A stretch of DNA of 64,000 nucleotides from Actinacidiphila yanglinensis (GCF_900107965.1 NZ_FNVU01000029.1:50191-114190), one strand, 5' to 3'; numbered from the stretch's first letter, positions 44,158-52,995 are shown. Made by a program: numbers and translations. Notes: a model not told the origin generated them from the sequence alone.

Positions 44158-44948
44158 CCGCCCGGGCGCGCCTGTGGTGGCTGGGCCCGTTGGTACCTGC
44201 CCTGGAACCCGCGTGGCACAAGGGGCTGCTCCTCCATCCTGTACGCGGCACTGGGGGCGCCACGGTCCTGCGCGACGGCGGCGGCCGGCAGACGGTGGTG
44301 CTCGCCGACCCGCTGCAGCCGCGCGAAGCCGTCCCGGAGCACGACGGGGAGGTGTGGGCGCTGGAGCGCGGCACCGCGGCGCCGGGCCCCGGACCGGGCC
44401 CGGGGATGCGCGGGGTCGTGCTGTGGGGGCGCCCGAACGAGCGGCTGTTGCCGCTGGCCGCCCGGCTGCGCGCGCAGGGGTTCGGCGCCGCGCTCCGCGC
44501 CGACCTGGTGCTCGGCCGCAGCCGGGAGGAGGCCGGGGAACGGGCCGACCGGTACAGCGAGGAGTACGCGCCCGACGAGGCGGCGGCCGGTGCGCTGCTG
44601 CGCGCGCTCGCCAGGCACCAGGCTGACGGGCCGCATCACGACGAGCCGGCCGGGAACGGGACGGGCCGCGTCGAGGCGCGTAGGAGCGGGCCGCATCAGG
44701 ACGACGAGCCGCCTCTCGGGATTCCCCGGGGCAGCTACCTCGTCGACGAGGGCACCGCCTGGGTGGGCCCCGGCTCCCCGCGCATCACCGGCGGGCAGTG
44801 GTCGTTCACCTTCATCGGCACGCCGGAGCGCATCGGGGCCGCGCTGGCCCGGGTGCTGGACAGTGGTGTGGAGGCGTGCTGCCTCGGGGGTTCCGCGGCG
44901 GAGGCCGCCCTGCTGCCCGAGCTGATCGACCGGATCGAGGCCGGATGA
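44154..44948 (+). CDS. Unknown cluster protein (264 aa)
   Basis: From GTG 44154, overlapping the methyltransferase stop by GTGA. It begins LWWLGPLVPALEPAWHKGLLLHPV; the middle has RGVVLWGRPNERLLPLAARL and a helical segment RSREEAGERADRYSEEYAPDEAAAGALL; the end has GGQWSFTFIGTPERIGAAL and ACCLGGSAAEA. A low-complexity His/Asp/Gly linker lies near residues 165-190. I recognise no family. Tight coupling to the methyltransferase suggests a partner subunit or substrate-handling protein. Confidence 0.7.
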   Translation: MTARARLWWLGPLVPALEPAWHKGLLLHPVRGTGGATVLRDGGGRQTVVLADPLQPREAVPEHDGEVWALERGTAAPGPGPGPGMRGVVLWGRPNERLLPLAARLRAQGFGAALRADLVLGRSREEAGERADRYSEEYAPDEAAAGALLRALARHQADGPHHDEPAGNGTGRVEARRSGPHQDDEPPLGIPRGSYLVDEGTAWVGPGSPRITGGQWSFTFIGTPERIGAALARVLDSGVEACCLGGSAAEAALLPELIDRIEAG

Positions 44949-45012
44949 GCAGCCTGGTGAGCGGACAGGTCAGTGCCTGGATCGGCGGCCGGACGAGCTA
45001 CCGGATGCCCCG

Positions 45013-45726
45013 TCAGCCGCGGTTCCCGGACAGCCGCTGCCAGTCTGCCCCCGCCCGCCCGTCCGCGGGCGCGAGCGGATCGGCGATCAGCCGCCGGTGG
45101 CCGGGAACGGCGGCTCCCGGCGCGAACCGGTACACCAGCGCGCCCCCGTGCGGCAGCGCGTGGCCGGGCCCCTGCGGCAGTGCCAACGGGTGGGCCCGCC
45201 AGGAGTGTTCAAGGACCATCCGGGCGGCCAGGATAGCCTCGCCGTGGCTCACCGCGACCAGCGCGCCACTGCTCAGACCGGTCAGCGCAGCTGTCACCCA
45301 GGCGCCGACCCGGTCCCGTACCTCCCGGAGGCTCTCACCGCCCTGCGGCCGCCAACCCCACGGGTCCGCGCGCATCAACTCCCTGGCCCGGGCGTGCCGT
45401 TCCGCCGCCTCCTTGCCCTCGGCGCCCGCGAACCAGGTGCCCCAGTCCCGTTCCGCGAGGTCCGGGCACGGGGTGATCTCCCCGGGCAGGCCGAGCAGTT
45501 CGGCCGTCCGCAGGGTCCGCTCGGTGGGTGAGGCGCATACCGCGGCCACCTCGAACCCGGCCTCGGCGAGCCGACGTCCGCAGGCCCGCGCCTGCGCCCA
45601 GCCGTGTTCGGTCAGCGTGCCGGGCGTGCCGTCCACCGGCGCCGGAAGTGAGAGGGTGGTGTGCGCGCACGCGCCGTGCCTGACCAGGACCAGCTGCCGG
45701 GCACCGCGCACCACGCCCACCCCCAT
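45013..45726 (-). CDS. Histidine phosphatase (phosphoglycerate-mutase fold)
   Basis: A 237-residue protein from ATG 45726 (GTG codons at 45720 and 45714 are alternatives). Catalytic features: LVLVRHGACA (RHG with phosphorylated His), the second Arg in SPTERTLRTAELL, acidic ERDWGTW, and the second His in LVAVSHGEAI. It hydrolyses phosphate esters. It is transcribed against the surrounding operon, between the unknown protein and the DUF402 gene. With the two kinases and the nucleotidyltransferase it suggests that phosphorylated intermediates are formed and removed. Confidence 0.88.
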   Translation of the reverse strand: MGVGVVRGARQLVLVRHGACAHTTLSLPAPVDGTPGTLTEHGWAQARACGRRLAEAGFEVAAVCASPTERTLRTAELLGLPGEITPCPDLAERDWGTWFAGAEGKEAAERHARARELMRADPWGWRPQGGESLREVRDRVGAWVTAALTGLSSGALVAVSHGEAILAARMVLEHSWRAHPLALPQGPGHALPHGGALVYRFAPGAAVPGHRRLIADPLAPADGRAGADWQRLSGNRG

Positions 45727-45752
45727 GGAGACCGCTGCAAGGAGAGTCCGCT

Positions 45753-46271
45753 GTGAGGCAGTCTGGCACGGCGCGCGCGCTGGTGGCCCAGCGGATCTAC
45801 GACTTCGAGCCGGTCGCGGCGACCCTCGTCGGCGACGTGCTCTACTCCGACCAGGAGTACTGGCGCCACGCCGGGAAGCGACGCTGCTTCTGGCTGCTGG
45901 AGGAGGACGTCCAGCTCGTCTACGAGCCGTTCGGGTGGCAGGGCGAGTGGTACGTCGACCTGGTGTCCTTCGAGCAGGCGGAACGGGACGGGCTGCCGCT
46001 GTTCACGGTGCGGGACCGGTACGTGGACGTGGTGGTCGAGGGCATGGGCCCCACCTACCGGCTGATCGACCTCGACGAGGCGGCGGCGGCGCTGCTGTCG
46101 GGCGAGCTGAGCGCCCCCGCGCTGGCACGCACCCTGGTCAAGGCCCAGGAGTTCACCGACCGCTACCTGCACCGCGGCGCGGTCTTCCCGCCGCCCGCGC
46201 TGCACGGCCTGTTCGATCCCGGCCACGCGTACCCGCACTGGGCGAGCCGGCCGGTGCGGCTCAGGGCCTGA
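45753..46271 (+). CDS. DUF402 (FomD-like) protein
   Basis: A 172-residue protein from GTG 45753 behind AAGGAG. It has DUF402 landmarks: RCFWLLEEDVQLVYEPFGWQG, WYVDLVSFEQ, the acidic metal segment DRYVDVVVEG and RLIDLDEA. FomD of fosfomycin biosynthesis, in this family, hydrolyses CMP-linked intermediates, so a nucleotide-conjugate hydrolase is a reasonable guess. Starts the second part of the rightward operon (28 nt before the nucleotidyltransferase gene) and is divergent from the histidine phosphatase. Confidence 0.8.
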   Translation: MRQSGTARALVAQRIYDFEPVAATLVGDVLYSDQEYWRHAGKRRCFWLLEEDVQLVYEPFGWQGEWYVDLVSFEQAERDGLPLFTVRDRYVDVVVEGMGPTYRLIDLDEAAAALLSGELSAPALARTLVKAQEFTDRYLHRGAVFPPPALHGLFDPGHAYPHWASRPVRLRA

Positions 46272-46299
46272 GCCACGCCCGCGGGGAGGGCGGTGCCGC

Positions 46300-47487
46300 A
46301 TGAGCATCGTGCCTCCCGGCGCCGCGCCCTTCCTGCGGCCCCTGTACGGGGCGGACGACGAGGCACCGCCGGACCCGGCGGTGGTGCTGGACGGGGCGGC
46401 GCTCGACGCGCTGAAGGAGACCAAGGCCGCCTACACGGCGCTGCACGCCTGGGCGGCCCGGTCCTTGCCGCTCGACGCGGCGGCGCGGGCCGAACTGGAC
46501 CGGCTGCGCACCCGCGAGGCCGTCCTGGACCGGGAACTCGCCGCCGCCTCCGGCCACCTCACCGCGGCGGGGATCGAGCACGTCCTGTTGCGTGGCCACG
46601 CCCTGGGCACCCGCTACCCGCCGGGCCGGGTACGGCAGTACAACGACGTGGACCTGCTCCTGCGCGACGGATCCGCGCTGCCCGCGGCCCTCACCGCGCT
46701 GCGTCCCCTGGGCTACTTCGTGGCCCGGCCGGTGGTGTGCCGGCGCGACCGGGCAGGGCTGTGGGCCGGGGCGGCGCTCAACCGCCGGGTGGAGGGGCTC
46801 GGCCACCCCATGTACCTCGACATCACCACGCTCGGCCCCGGCCTGGACCGGGCCGCCGCGCTGCCGCTGCCGGCCGGCGCCTGGGCCGGGGTGCGGGACC
46901 TGACGGTGCTCGGGACCGCGGTGCCGGTCCTCGGCAGCACGTGGCAGGCCGTGGTGTTCGCCGTCGAACTGGTGGAGCGCGCCGGCGCGTTCATCGTCCG
47001 CGACCTGCTGGACCTGCTGGCGCTCGACCGCGGCGGGACCGACTGGGACGCCGTCGCCGCCGCGCTCGGCCGGGCCCCCGCTGCGGCGGCCGCCGCCACG
47101 GCCCTCGCGGAACTGCACGTCCTCGCCCGCGCGACCGGGGTCCCGGTCGGGGAGTTGCCCGTACCGCTCCGCGCCGCCCGCGCCCGGCCGCCGTTCCCCC
47201 TGCGGGGCCGCCGCGGGGCCGTACGGACCCTGGATCGCCTGGTCGCCCGGGCGCGCGCGCACCACCCCGCACGCACCCGGCGGGCCGTCGCACATTTCCC
47301 CGTCCGGGCGTGGTTCGCGCTCGGCCTGCCGGTGTTCGTGCTGCCGCCGGCCGCCGGCCGCAAGCCACCGGGCGGCGCCGTGCTGCGCGCCGTCGGCCTG
47401 CCCGGCCACCGCGCCCTGGTCTACCCGCTGGTGCCGCCCGGATACTCCCGGGCCGCCTTCGTCCCACCGGCTGAGGAGCAGACATGA
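46300..47487 (+). CDS. Nucleotidyltransferase-fold protein (NTP_transf_5)
   Basis: A 395-residue protein from ATG 46300. The core reads IEHVLLRGHALGTRYPPG and RQYNDVDLLLRDG: a Lys/Arg-Gly strand then the D-V-D metal pair of pol-beta-like nucleotidyltransferases of the NTP_transf_5 group, followed by YLDITTLG and a helical C-terminal half. Members occur in lasso-peptide and other RiPP loci. The first motif has Arg where Lys is common. It may transfer a nucleotide to a small molecule or peptide. ATGA overlap with the GNAT gene. Confidence 0.82.
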   Translation: MSIVPPGAAPFLRPLYGADDEAPPDPAVVLDGAALDALKETKAAYTALHAWAARSLPLDAAARAELDRLRTREAVLDRELAAASGHLTAAGIEHVLLRGHALGTRYPPGRVRQYNDVDLLLRDGSALPAALTALRPLGYFVARPVVCRRDRAGLWAGAALNRRVEGLGHPMYLDITTLGPGLDRAAALPLPAGAWAGVRDLTVLGTAVPVLGSTWQAVVFAVELVERAGAFIVRDLLDLLALDRGGTDWDAVAAALGRAPAAAAAATALAELHVLARATGVPVGELPVPLRAARARPPFPLRGRRGAVRTLDRLVARARAHHPARTRRAVAHFPVRAWFALGLPVFVLPPAAGRKPPGGAVLRAVGLPGHRALVYPLVPPGYSRAAFVPPAEEQT

Positions 47488-48365
47488 CCACCATCCGGTA
47501 CGGCGACTGGGCCCGGCTGTGGCTGGCCGAGCTCGAAGGCCGCAACGGCCGCCCGCTGCCCGATCCCGCCCTCGTCAGCGCCCGCCTGGAGCGCGCGTTC
47601 GCCCGCACCGAGCCCGTGCACGCCCGCGCCGACGACGGCTCCGCCGCCTTCGCGGGCCGCTCCGAGCACCGGCACCCGCTCACCGGCCGGCCGCAGACGG
47701 TGCTCGGCCATCTCGCCGCGGACGGTCCGCAGGCATTGCGCGCCCTGCTCGGCCTGCTGCCGGAGGGCGGCTCCGCCGCGCTGGAGACGGCCGGCTCACC
47801 CGGCGCGGAGGTCTCCGAGGTGTTGCGCGAGGCGTCCTTCGCGCCCCACGTGCTGACCCTCCGCCATCTCACCGACCCCGACCTGCCCGCCGCCGAAGGG
47901 CCGTTGGACATCCATCCGGTGCGCCCGGCAGAGCACGACTTCGTCTACGACTGTTTGGTGACGGCGCTGGGCCGCGGGCTGCAGGACGCCCCCGCGGCCA
48001 CCGACCTGCGGGAGTGGGCGCGTGCCAAGTTCCGGCTGGCCGATCCCGCCTGCTGCCTGGTCGGCACCCTCGACGGGCGGCCGGTCTGCCACGGCCTCGG
48101 CGTCCCGCGGCCGGACCGCTACTCCGACATCGAGGTGCTGTACGTGGTGGACGTCTTCGTGATCCCCGAGGAGCACTCCCGGGGCTTCTCCCGCACGGTC
48201 TCCGGCGAGTTGCTGCGCGTGGCGGCCGGGCGCGGCCACCGGGTCCTGGAGAGCGACCTGGTCGTCGGGCCGCACACCGACCGGCTGCTGGACGGCCTGC
48301 GCGGCGCCGGGTGGGTCGCGGACCGGCTGCGCTGGCAGCGGGTCGCGGAGGTGGGGACCCGATGA
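47484..48365 (+). CDS. GNAT-like acyltransferase
   Basis: A 293-residue protein from ATG 47484 (ATGA overlap on both sides). The C-terminal half is GNAT-like: IHPVRPAEHDFVYDCLVTAL, CCLVGTLDGRPVCHGLGV, the beta4 strand EVLYVVDVFVIPEEHSRGFSRTVSGELLR (positions of the acetyl-CoA loop; the Gly-x-Gly signature is relaxed to RGFS) and a final strand DRLRWQRV. The N-terminal half is unassigned. It may acylate an intermediate or bind acyl-CoA. Confidence 0.72.
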   Translation: MTTIRYGDWARLWLAELEGRNGRPLPDPALVSARLERAFARTEPVHARADDGSAAFAGRSEHRHPLTGRPQTVLGHLAADGPQALRALLGLLPEGGSAALETAGSPGAEVSEVLREASFAPHVLTLRHLTDPDLPAAEGPLDIHPVRPAEHDFVYDCLVTALGRGLQDAPAATDLREWARAKFRLADPACCLVGTLDGRPVCHGLGVPRPDRYSDIEVLYVVDVFVIPEEHSRGFSRTVSGELLRVAAGRGHRVLESDLVVGPHTDRLLDGLRGAGWVADRLRWQRVAEVGTR

Positions 48366-49195
48366 CCGCCACCCCGCAGGCCGCTCCGGCCGCGTCCCGG
48401 CCCGGGCCGAGCTGCTGCCTGCTCGCGCAGACGGTGGAACCGCTGGTCGTGCACGTGCCCGAGGGGGCGGCCCCCGCGCCCGGCACACCCTGGCTGATCA
48501 TGGTCCACGCGCCCGGCGAGAACCGGACCGGCAACAACTACTGGCAGGTGCAGGCGGCCCGCCACCTCGCCGCGGCCGGCGTCACCGTGGTCCGTTTCGA
48601 CCTGGCCGGATACGGCGAGAGCCTGGCGGCCAAGGACGTGGGTGTCTGGGAGCGGCAGATCGCGGAGGCGGCCGCGACCGCGCACTCGCACGGTGCCTCC
48701 GCCGTGCACGTGGCCGCGCGCGGGCTGCACGCCGCGCTCCTGCCGGGCCCGGTACCGGGGTTGAGGATCGCCGTCCTCCCTCCGGAGCCGGAGGAACTCG
48801 CCTGGTGGCGGCTGCACGAGGAGCCGTCCGGGGACGGGGAACGTGCGGGGGGCCGTCAACCGTCCGCTGACTGGGAGGCGTCGCCCGACGCGCCGGCCGA
48901 CGAGGTGGACTTCTGGGCCGCCTGCGGTGTCGAGACCCACCTCCTGGGCGGCCTGACCGTGCCCGTCCGCGTGATCGGCGAACTCGTGGAGCGGCTGCGC
49001 GCGCCCGACGCCGCCCGCGGCTGGGACCTCACCTTGTGCACCGAGGGCGGCCGGGCCGGCGACCCCTGCCGGATGGTCGCCGGCCGGCACGGGCTGGCCC
49101 GGCTCGCGGCGGACCGGCACGGGCTGCAAGCCGTGCTGCGGAGCGCGTTGGCGATCGGGACCCCGTCGGGGGCCGGGACGGAAGGAGCACGGTGA
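48362..49195 (+). CDS. Alpha/beta hydrolase fold without nucleophile
   Basis: A 277-residue protein from ATG 48362 (ATGA overlap). The fold is recognisable from WLIMVHAPGENRTGNNY and VVRFDLAGYGES, but the nucleophile elbow GxSxG is replaced by HVAARGLHAAL, and the C-terminus lacks a clear acid-His pair. It is probably a non-catalytic partner of the intact relative at 51065, which shares the RFD(L/M)xGxG(E/D)S strand. Second reading: a binding protein for an acylated intermediate. Confidence 0.75.
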   Translation: MTATPQAAPAASRPGPSCCLLAQTVEPLVVHVPEGAAPAPGTPWLIMVHAPGENRTGNNYWQVQAARHLAAAGVTVVRFDLAGYGESLAAKDVGVWERQIAEAAATAHSHGASAVHVAARGLHAALLPGPVPGLRIAVLPPEPEELAWWRLHEEPSGDGERAGGRQPSADWEASPDAPADEVDFWAACGVETHLLGGLTVPVRVIGELVERLRAPDAARGWDLTLCTEGGRAGDPCRMVAGRHGLARLAADRHGLQAVLRSALAIGTPSGAGTEGAR

Positions 49196-49812
49196 TGGCA
49201 CGCGGAGGGCTGATCGCGGTCAGCGGGATCGACGGCAGTGGCAAGTCCACGCTCGTGTCCGGGCTGGTCCGGCGGCTGGCCGGGCGGGGGCGGACCGTCC
49301 GTTCAGTGGCCGCGCTGAAACCCCGTGACCGTTCGCCCGTCGACTGGGCGTCGCGCATCCCGCAGCCGGGCGACGCGCAGGCCCGGGAGCGGTGGATCGC
49401 CGGGTATTTCACGCTCGTCCTGGCGTCGAACGCCGCGGAGGTGGTGGCCCCCGCCCTGGACCGCGGCGAGTGGGTGGTCGCCGACCGATGGGCCCTGGAC
49501 CACGTCGCCAACCAGCGGTCGTTCGGCCTCGGGCTGGAGGAGTGGATGACGTGGCTCAAGGCGCTGCCGCAGCCGGACGTGCACCTGCTGGTGGACGTCC
49601 CCCCAAAGACGGCCGCCCGGCGGATCGCCGCCCGCGGCAAGGACCCGGGCGTCGGCCACGGCCGCGACTTCCTCAGCCGGTGCCGCGGCCACATGCGGCA
49701 ACTCGCGGAAGAGGGCGCCTTCGGGCCGGTCACCGTCCTGGACGGGAGCGTGAACGAGGCGGCGCTGCTTGACCTCGCCGACGCGGCCGTACCGTCCGGG
49801 GAGGCGCGGTGA
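49195..49812 (+). CDS. Thymidylate-kinase-like P-loop kinase
   Basis: A 205-residue protein from ATG 49195 (TGATG overlap). P-loop SGIDGSGKSTLVSGL (residues 10-18), the DRW motif in VVADRWALDHVANQ (normally DRY/DRF) and a lid-like stretch ARGKDPGVGHGRDF. Housekeeping dTMP kinase is not expected in such a cluster, so this is probably recruited to phosphorylate a nucleotide-like or other pathway substrate. GTGA overlap with the next kinase gene. Confidence 0.82.
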   Translation: MARGGLIAVSGIDGSGKSTLVSGLVRRLAGRGRTVRSVAALKPRDRSPVDWASRIPQPGDAQARERWIAGYFTLVLASNAAEVVAPALDRGEWVVADRWALDHVANQRSFGLGLEEWMTWLKALPQPDVHLLVDVPPKTAARRIAARGKDPGVGHGRDFLSRCRGHMRQLAEEGAFGPVTVLDGSVNEAALLDLADAAVPSGEAR

Positions 49813-51068
49813 CCGGGCGGCACGTCGTCACCCTCGACGGGCCGAACGGCGTGGGGAAGACCGCCGTGGCCCGCGAACTCGCCCGGACGCTCGGGTGTGC
49901 CTGGCTGTCGATCGGCATGGTCTACCGGGCGCTGGCCGCCTCCGCCGCCTGCCCCGACTCCCCGCTCGAACTGCGCTGGCAGAAGGCGCCCGACGGCGCC
50001 CTCGACCCGGTCGTGGAGGTGGCGGGCACGGCGTTCCGCGAAACGGACCTGACCGCCGAGCCCTTGGGCTCCGCCGCGTCCCGGATCGGGGCGGACCCCG
50101 CCTGGCAGCACAAGGTGAACCGGGTGCTGCGCGCCGCGGCCGCGGACCGCCCCGTGGTGGCGGAGGGCCGCGCGGGGCAGGAGATCTTCCCCGACCCGCT
50201 GCTGTCGGTGTTCTTGTGGGCCGACGCCGGGGAGCGTGCAGCGCGCGCGGCGGCGGTCAGCGGCGTGCCCCACGACCCACGGCGCGAGCGCCGGGACCGC
50301 ACGCGCGTCGCCGAGCCGCTGCGGGTCAGGTCCGGCTGCCTGGTGTGGAACTCCACCCGGTTCACCATGGACACCACGGTCGCCGCGCTCGCCCGGCGGG
50401 TGCGGACGGCCCGAGGCGAGCGGGACTTCACCGTCGCCGTGACAGGACTGCGGGGTGAGCACCGCACGGCCACCGTGCGCTGTGTGCCGGCGGACCGCCC
50501 GGCCGACGCCCTCCTGACTGTTCCGCCCGGTGGCAGGGAGGAGCAGCGGCTCGCGCTGGCCGAGGCGCACGCGCCGCTCCTCCGCCACGGCAGTGACATC
50601 GTCTCCGTGGGCCGGGTGCCCGGCAGCCGCGAGGACGCCCTGCTCGACGCGGTGGGCTGGCCCGCGAACCGCCGGCTCACCGCACGCTGGCTGCTCGACC
50701 ACGGGCACTTCGCCGTGCCCGCCGAAGTGCTCGCCCTGGCCGGCCCCGACTGGGTCACCACCACCACGGCCCTCGGCAGGGCCGGTTCCGACGCGCCCGC
50801 CGCGCTCGAGGCCCTGCAGGGCGCGTGGTGGCTGCCCGTTCCGGCTGCCGCCGCGCACCCGCCCGGCACGGGCGGGGCGTCCGCCGCAGCGGAACGGGCG
50901 GAGCGGGACCTTGAGACGGCGCTGCGGCAGCGGCAATCGGCAGACGCCCCGGCGCCGCCCTTCGACCTGGACGGCTGTCGTGACTCCCGGGCTGCCCTGT
51001 GGCTCACCGCGGCGGCTCCCGACGCCCTGACGCAGTTCGTGCTACCGCAGTGGGAAGGCGGCCGATGA
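49809..51068 (+). CDS. Cytidylate-kinase-like protein with extra C-terminal domain
   Basis: A 419-residue protein from GTG 49809. Residues 1-200 match cytidylate kinase: P-loop DGPNGVGKTAVARELA, SIGMVYRALA (the GxxYRA motif), VVAEGRAGQEIFPDP (GRDxG-like, Asp to Ala) and VFLWADAGERAARA. About 210 further residues (ALAEAHAPLLRHGSDIVSVGRVPG to the end) form a domain I do not recognise. The change at GRD may alter nucleotide specificity. Coupled to the preceding kinase and following hydrolase. Confidence 0.78.
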   Translation: MTGRHVVTLDGPNGVGKTAVARELARTLGCAWLSIGMVYRALAASAACPDSPLELRWQKAPDGALDPVVEVAGTAFRETDLTAEPLGSAASRIGADPAWQHKVNRVLRAAAADRPVVAEGRAGQEIFPDPLLSVFLWADAGERAARAAAVSGVPHDPRRERRDRTRVAEPLRVRSGCLVWNSTRFTMDTTVAALARRVRTARGERDFTVAVTGLRGEHRTATVRCVPADRPADALLTVPPGGREEQRLALAEAHAPLLRHGSDIVSVGRVPGSREDALLDAVGWPANRRLTARWLLDHGHFAVPAEVLALAGPDWVTTTTALGRAGSDAPAALEALQGAWWLPVPAAAAHPPGTGGASAAAERAERDLETALRQRQSADAPAPPFDLDGCRDSRAALWLTAAAPDALTQFVLPQWEGGR

Positions 51069-51853
51069 ACGGCGAACGCACCGTCGTCCGCGAACAGCTG
51101 TGGGTCGGTCCCCCGGGGCGGCGCTGCCTCGTCGTCACCGACCGCCCCGCCGCCGGGGACGTCCTCGGCACGGTCTGCCTCGCGCACGGCCTGACCGGTG
51201 ACCGGGCCGGGCCGCAGGACCTGCTCGCGCGGCTGTCGGCCCGATTGTGCGCGCGGCTGGGCGTGCGCGTCGTCCGGTTCGACATGACGGGTTCCGGCGA
51301 CTCCGAGTGCGACTTCGCCGCCACCCGGTTCAGCGGTATGGCCGGGGACTTCGTCCGGGTGGCCAGGGCGACGTGCCCTGCGGGCGAGCCACTGGTGTGC
51401 GCGGGGATCAGCATCGGCGGCGTGCCCGCGGTGATGGCCGCCCACGAACTCGGCCTGCTCGACGACGGACCGAGACCGGCCGGGGTGCTGCTGCTGTCGA
51501 GCGACCTGATCCAGGGCGTGCGCTTCGCGACCGACGGCGTGACGGCGATCCGCGGCGGGGAGTTCCACCTGCCCGCCGCGTTCTTCCGGGAGCGGGAGAC
51601 CATCCGTCCCCGCGACCTGCTGCTGGCCACCGGGCTGCCCTTCCTGCTGTGCTACGGCACCCAGGACGCCAAACTCGCCCGCGAGGCAACCTGGTTCACC
51701 GGGCACGGCGGGACCGTCCGCGCGGTGGACAGCGACCACCTCTTCGAGAGTTCCGCCGCCCGGCGCGTACTGGCCGACGCCTGCGCCCGCTTCCTCGTCT
51801 CCACCTTCTCCTCGTTCCTGTCGACCAGCGATGTCCGGGAGGATGCGCAATGA
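51065..51853 (+). CDS. Alpha/beta hydrolase (serine type)
   Basis: A 262-residue protein from ATG 51065 (ATGA overlap). Motifs: CLAHGLTGDRAG (oxyanion HG), VVRFDMTGSGDSE, nucleophile elbow CAGISIGGVPAVMAA (Ser near 120), acid Asp in CYGTQDAKLARE and His in VDSDHLFES. It resembles serine aminopeptidase/esterase-type hydrolases. It may cleave an ester, thioester or peptide bond; release of the mature peptide is one possibility. Pairs with the nucleophile-less homologue at 48362. Confidence 0.85.
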   Translation: MNGERTVVREQLWVGPPGRRCLVVTDRPAAGDVLGTVCLAHGLTGDRAGPQDLLARLSARLCARLGVRVVRFDMTGSGDSECDFAATRFSGMAGDFVRVARATCPAGEPLVCAGISIGGVPAVMAAHELGLLDDGPRPAGVLLLSSDLIQGVRFATDGVTAIRGGEFHLPAAFFRERETIRPRDLLLATGLPFLLCYGTQDAKLAREATWFTGHGGTVRAVDSDHLFESSAARRVLADACARFLVSTFSSFLSTSDVREDAQ

Positions 51854-52995
51854 CCGTCACCTTGTGCCTGATCGTCCGTAACGAGACCGCCTACCTGCGC
51901 GGGTGCGTGGAGTCCGCGCGGGACTTCGTCGACCAGGTCGTCATCGTGGACACCGGCTCCACCGACGGCACCGTGGACATGGGCTGGCAACTCGCCGACG
52001 CCTTCTGCGAAGTGCCCTTCGACGGGGACTTCTCCGCCGCCCGCAACGAGGCGCTGGTACGCGCCGACGGCGACTGGATCCTCTTCCTCGACGCCGACGA
52101 ACGGATGATCGGCGGCGAGGCCGAGAAGCTGCTGGGACATCTGAAGGAGATCGGGCCCGACGTGCTCGGGCTGCGCCTGCTGCGCTACAACTTCTTCGCC
52201 ACCGGCGGCTTCTACACCGGCCGGGAGCTGAAGGTCTTCCGCAACCTGCCCGAGATCGAGTACCGGCGCAAGATCAACGAGTCGGTGGCCGCGAGCATCG
52301 CGGACGCGGGCGGCCGTGTGGAGCCGGCGCCGGTGGTGATGAACCACTTCGGGCACTGCCGCCCGGTCGAGGAGCGGGACGAGAAGGCGTACCGCTACCT
52401 GTCCCTGATGGACCGCCAGTTGCGCGACAACCCCAAGGACGCGGTGCTGGTCGGCTACAAGGGCCTGATCATGCGGACGCTGGGCCGCTTCGAAGAGGCC
52501 GAGGACTACTCCGGCCGATCGGTCGGCCTCGACCCGTCCTCCGCCACCGTCTGGCTCTTCCGCGGCCACGTGCTGCGCTCGCTGGGCAAGGACGGGGAGG
52601 CGCTGGAGGCATACCTCAAGGGGCTGGCCGTGGCGCCCGGGAACGCCGCGCTGCACAACATGGCGGGGGTGCAACTCGCCGCACTGGGCCAACTCCCCGA
52701 CGCCGCCGAGTCCTTCCGCACCGCGCGCCGCCACGACCCCCAGCTCCTGCACACGGACATCAACCTCGGGCTGCTCGCCCAGGCCGGCGGCGACTGGGCC
52801 GGCGCGGCCGAACTCATGCGGAAGGCGGGCGCGGCCAACCCCGGCTTTTATCACGACGAGTGGGCGGGCCGCGCGGAGCGTGACCCGTTCCGCGCCTTCT
52901 ACTACGAGACGGTGCTCGGCTACGCGGGCCTCGGCTACCACCTCGGCTACTGCGAGCAGCGCGCGAGCGGCACCGTCCCGCCGTCCGGCCGCTGA
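51850..52995 (+). CDS. GT2 glycosyltransferase with TPR tail (SunS-like)
   Basis: A 381-residue protein from ATG 51850 (ATGA overlap). GT-A domain: TLCLIVRNETAYLRGCVES, VVIVDTGSTDGT (nucleotide site), FSAARNEAL and WILFLDADERM (the D-x-D metal site). After residue about 195 come TPR-like helical repeats (GLIMRTLGRFEEAEDYSGRS, RSLGKDGEALEAYLKGL, LAALGQLPDAAESFR). The GT2 plus TPR arrangement is that of SunS-type peptide glycosyltransferases. In the 12-aa peptide only Thr8 could be O-glycosylated, so peptide glycosylation is possible; the link is inference. Last gene of the coupled block. Confidence 0.88.
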   Translation: MTVTLCLIVRNETAYLRGCVESARDFVDQVVIVDTGSTDGTVDMGWQLADAFCEVPFDGDFSAARNEALVRADGDWILFLDADERMIGGEAEKLLGHLKEIGPDVLGLRLLRYNFFATGGFYTGRELKVFRNLPEIEYRRKINESVAASIADAGGRVEPAPVVMNHFGHCRPVEERDEKAYRYLSLMDRQLRDNPKDAVLVGYKGLIMRTLGRFEEAEDYSGRSVGLDPSSATVWLFRGHVLRSLGKDGEALEAYLKGLAVAPGNAALHNMAGVQLAALGQLPDAAESFRTARRHDPQLLHTDINLGLLAQAGGDWAGAAELMRKAGAANPGFYHDEWAGRAERDPFRAFYYETVLGYAGLGYHLGYCEQRASGTVPPSGR

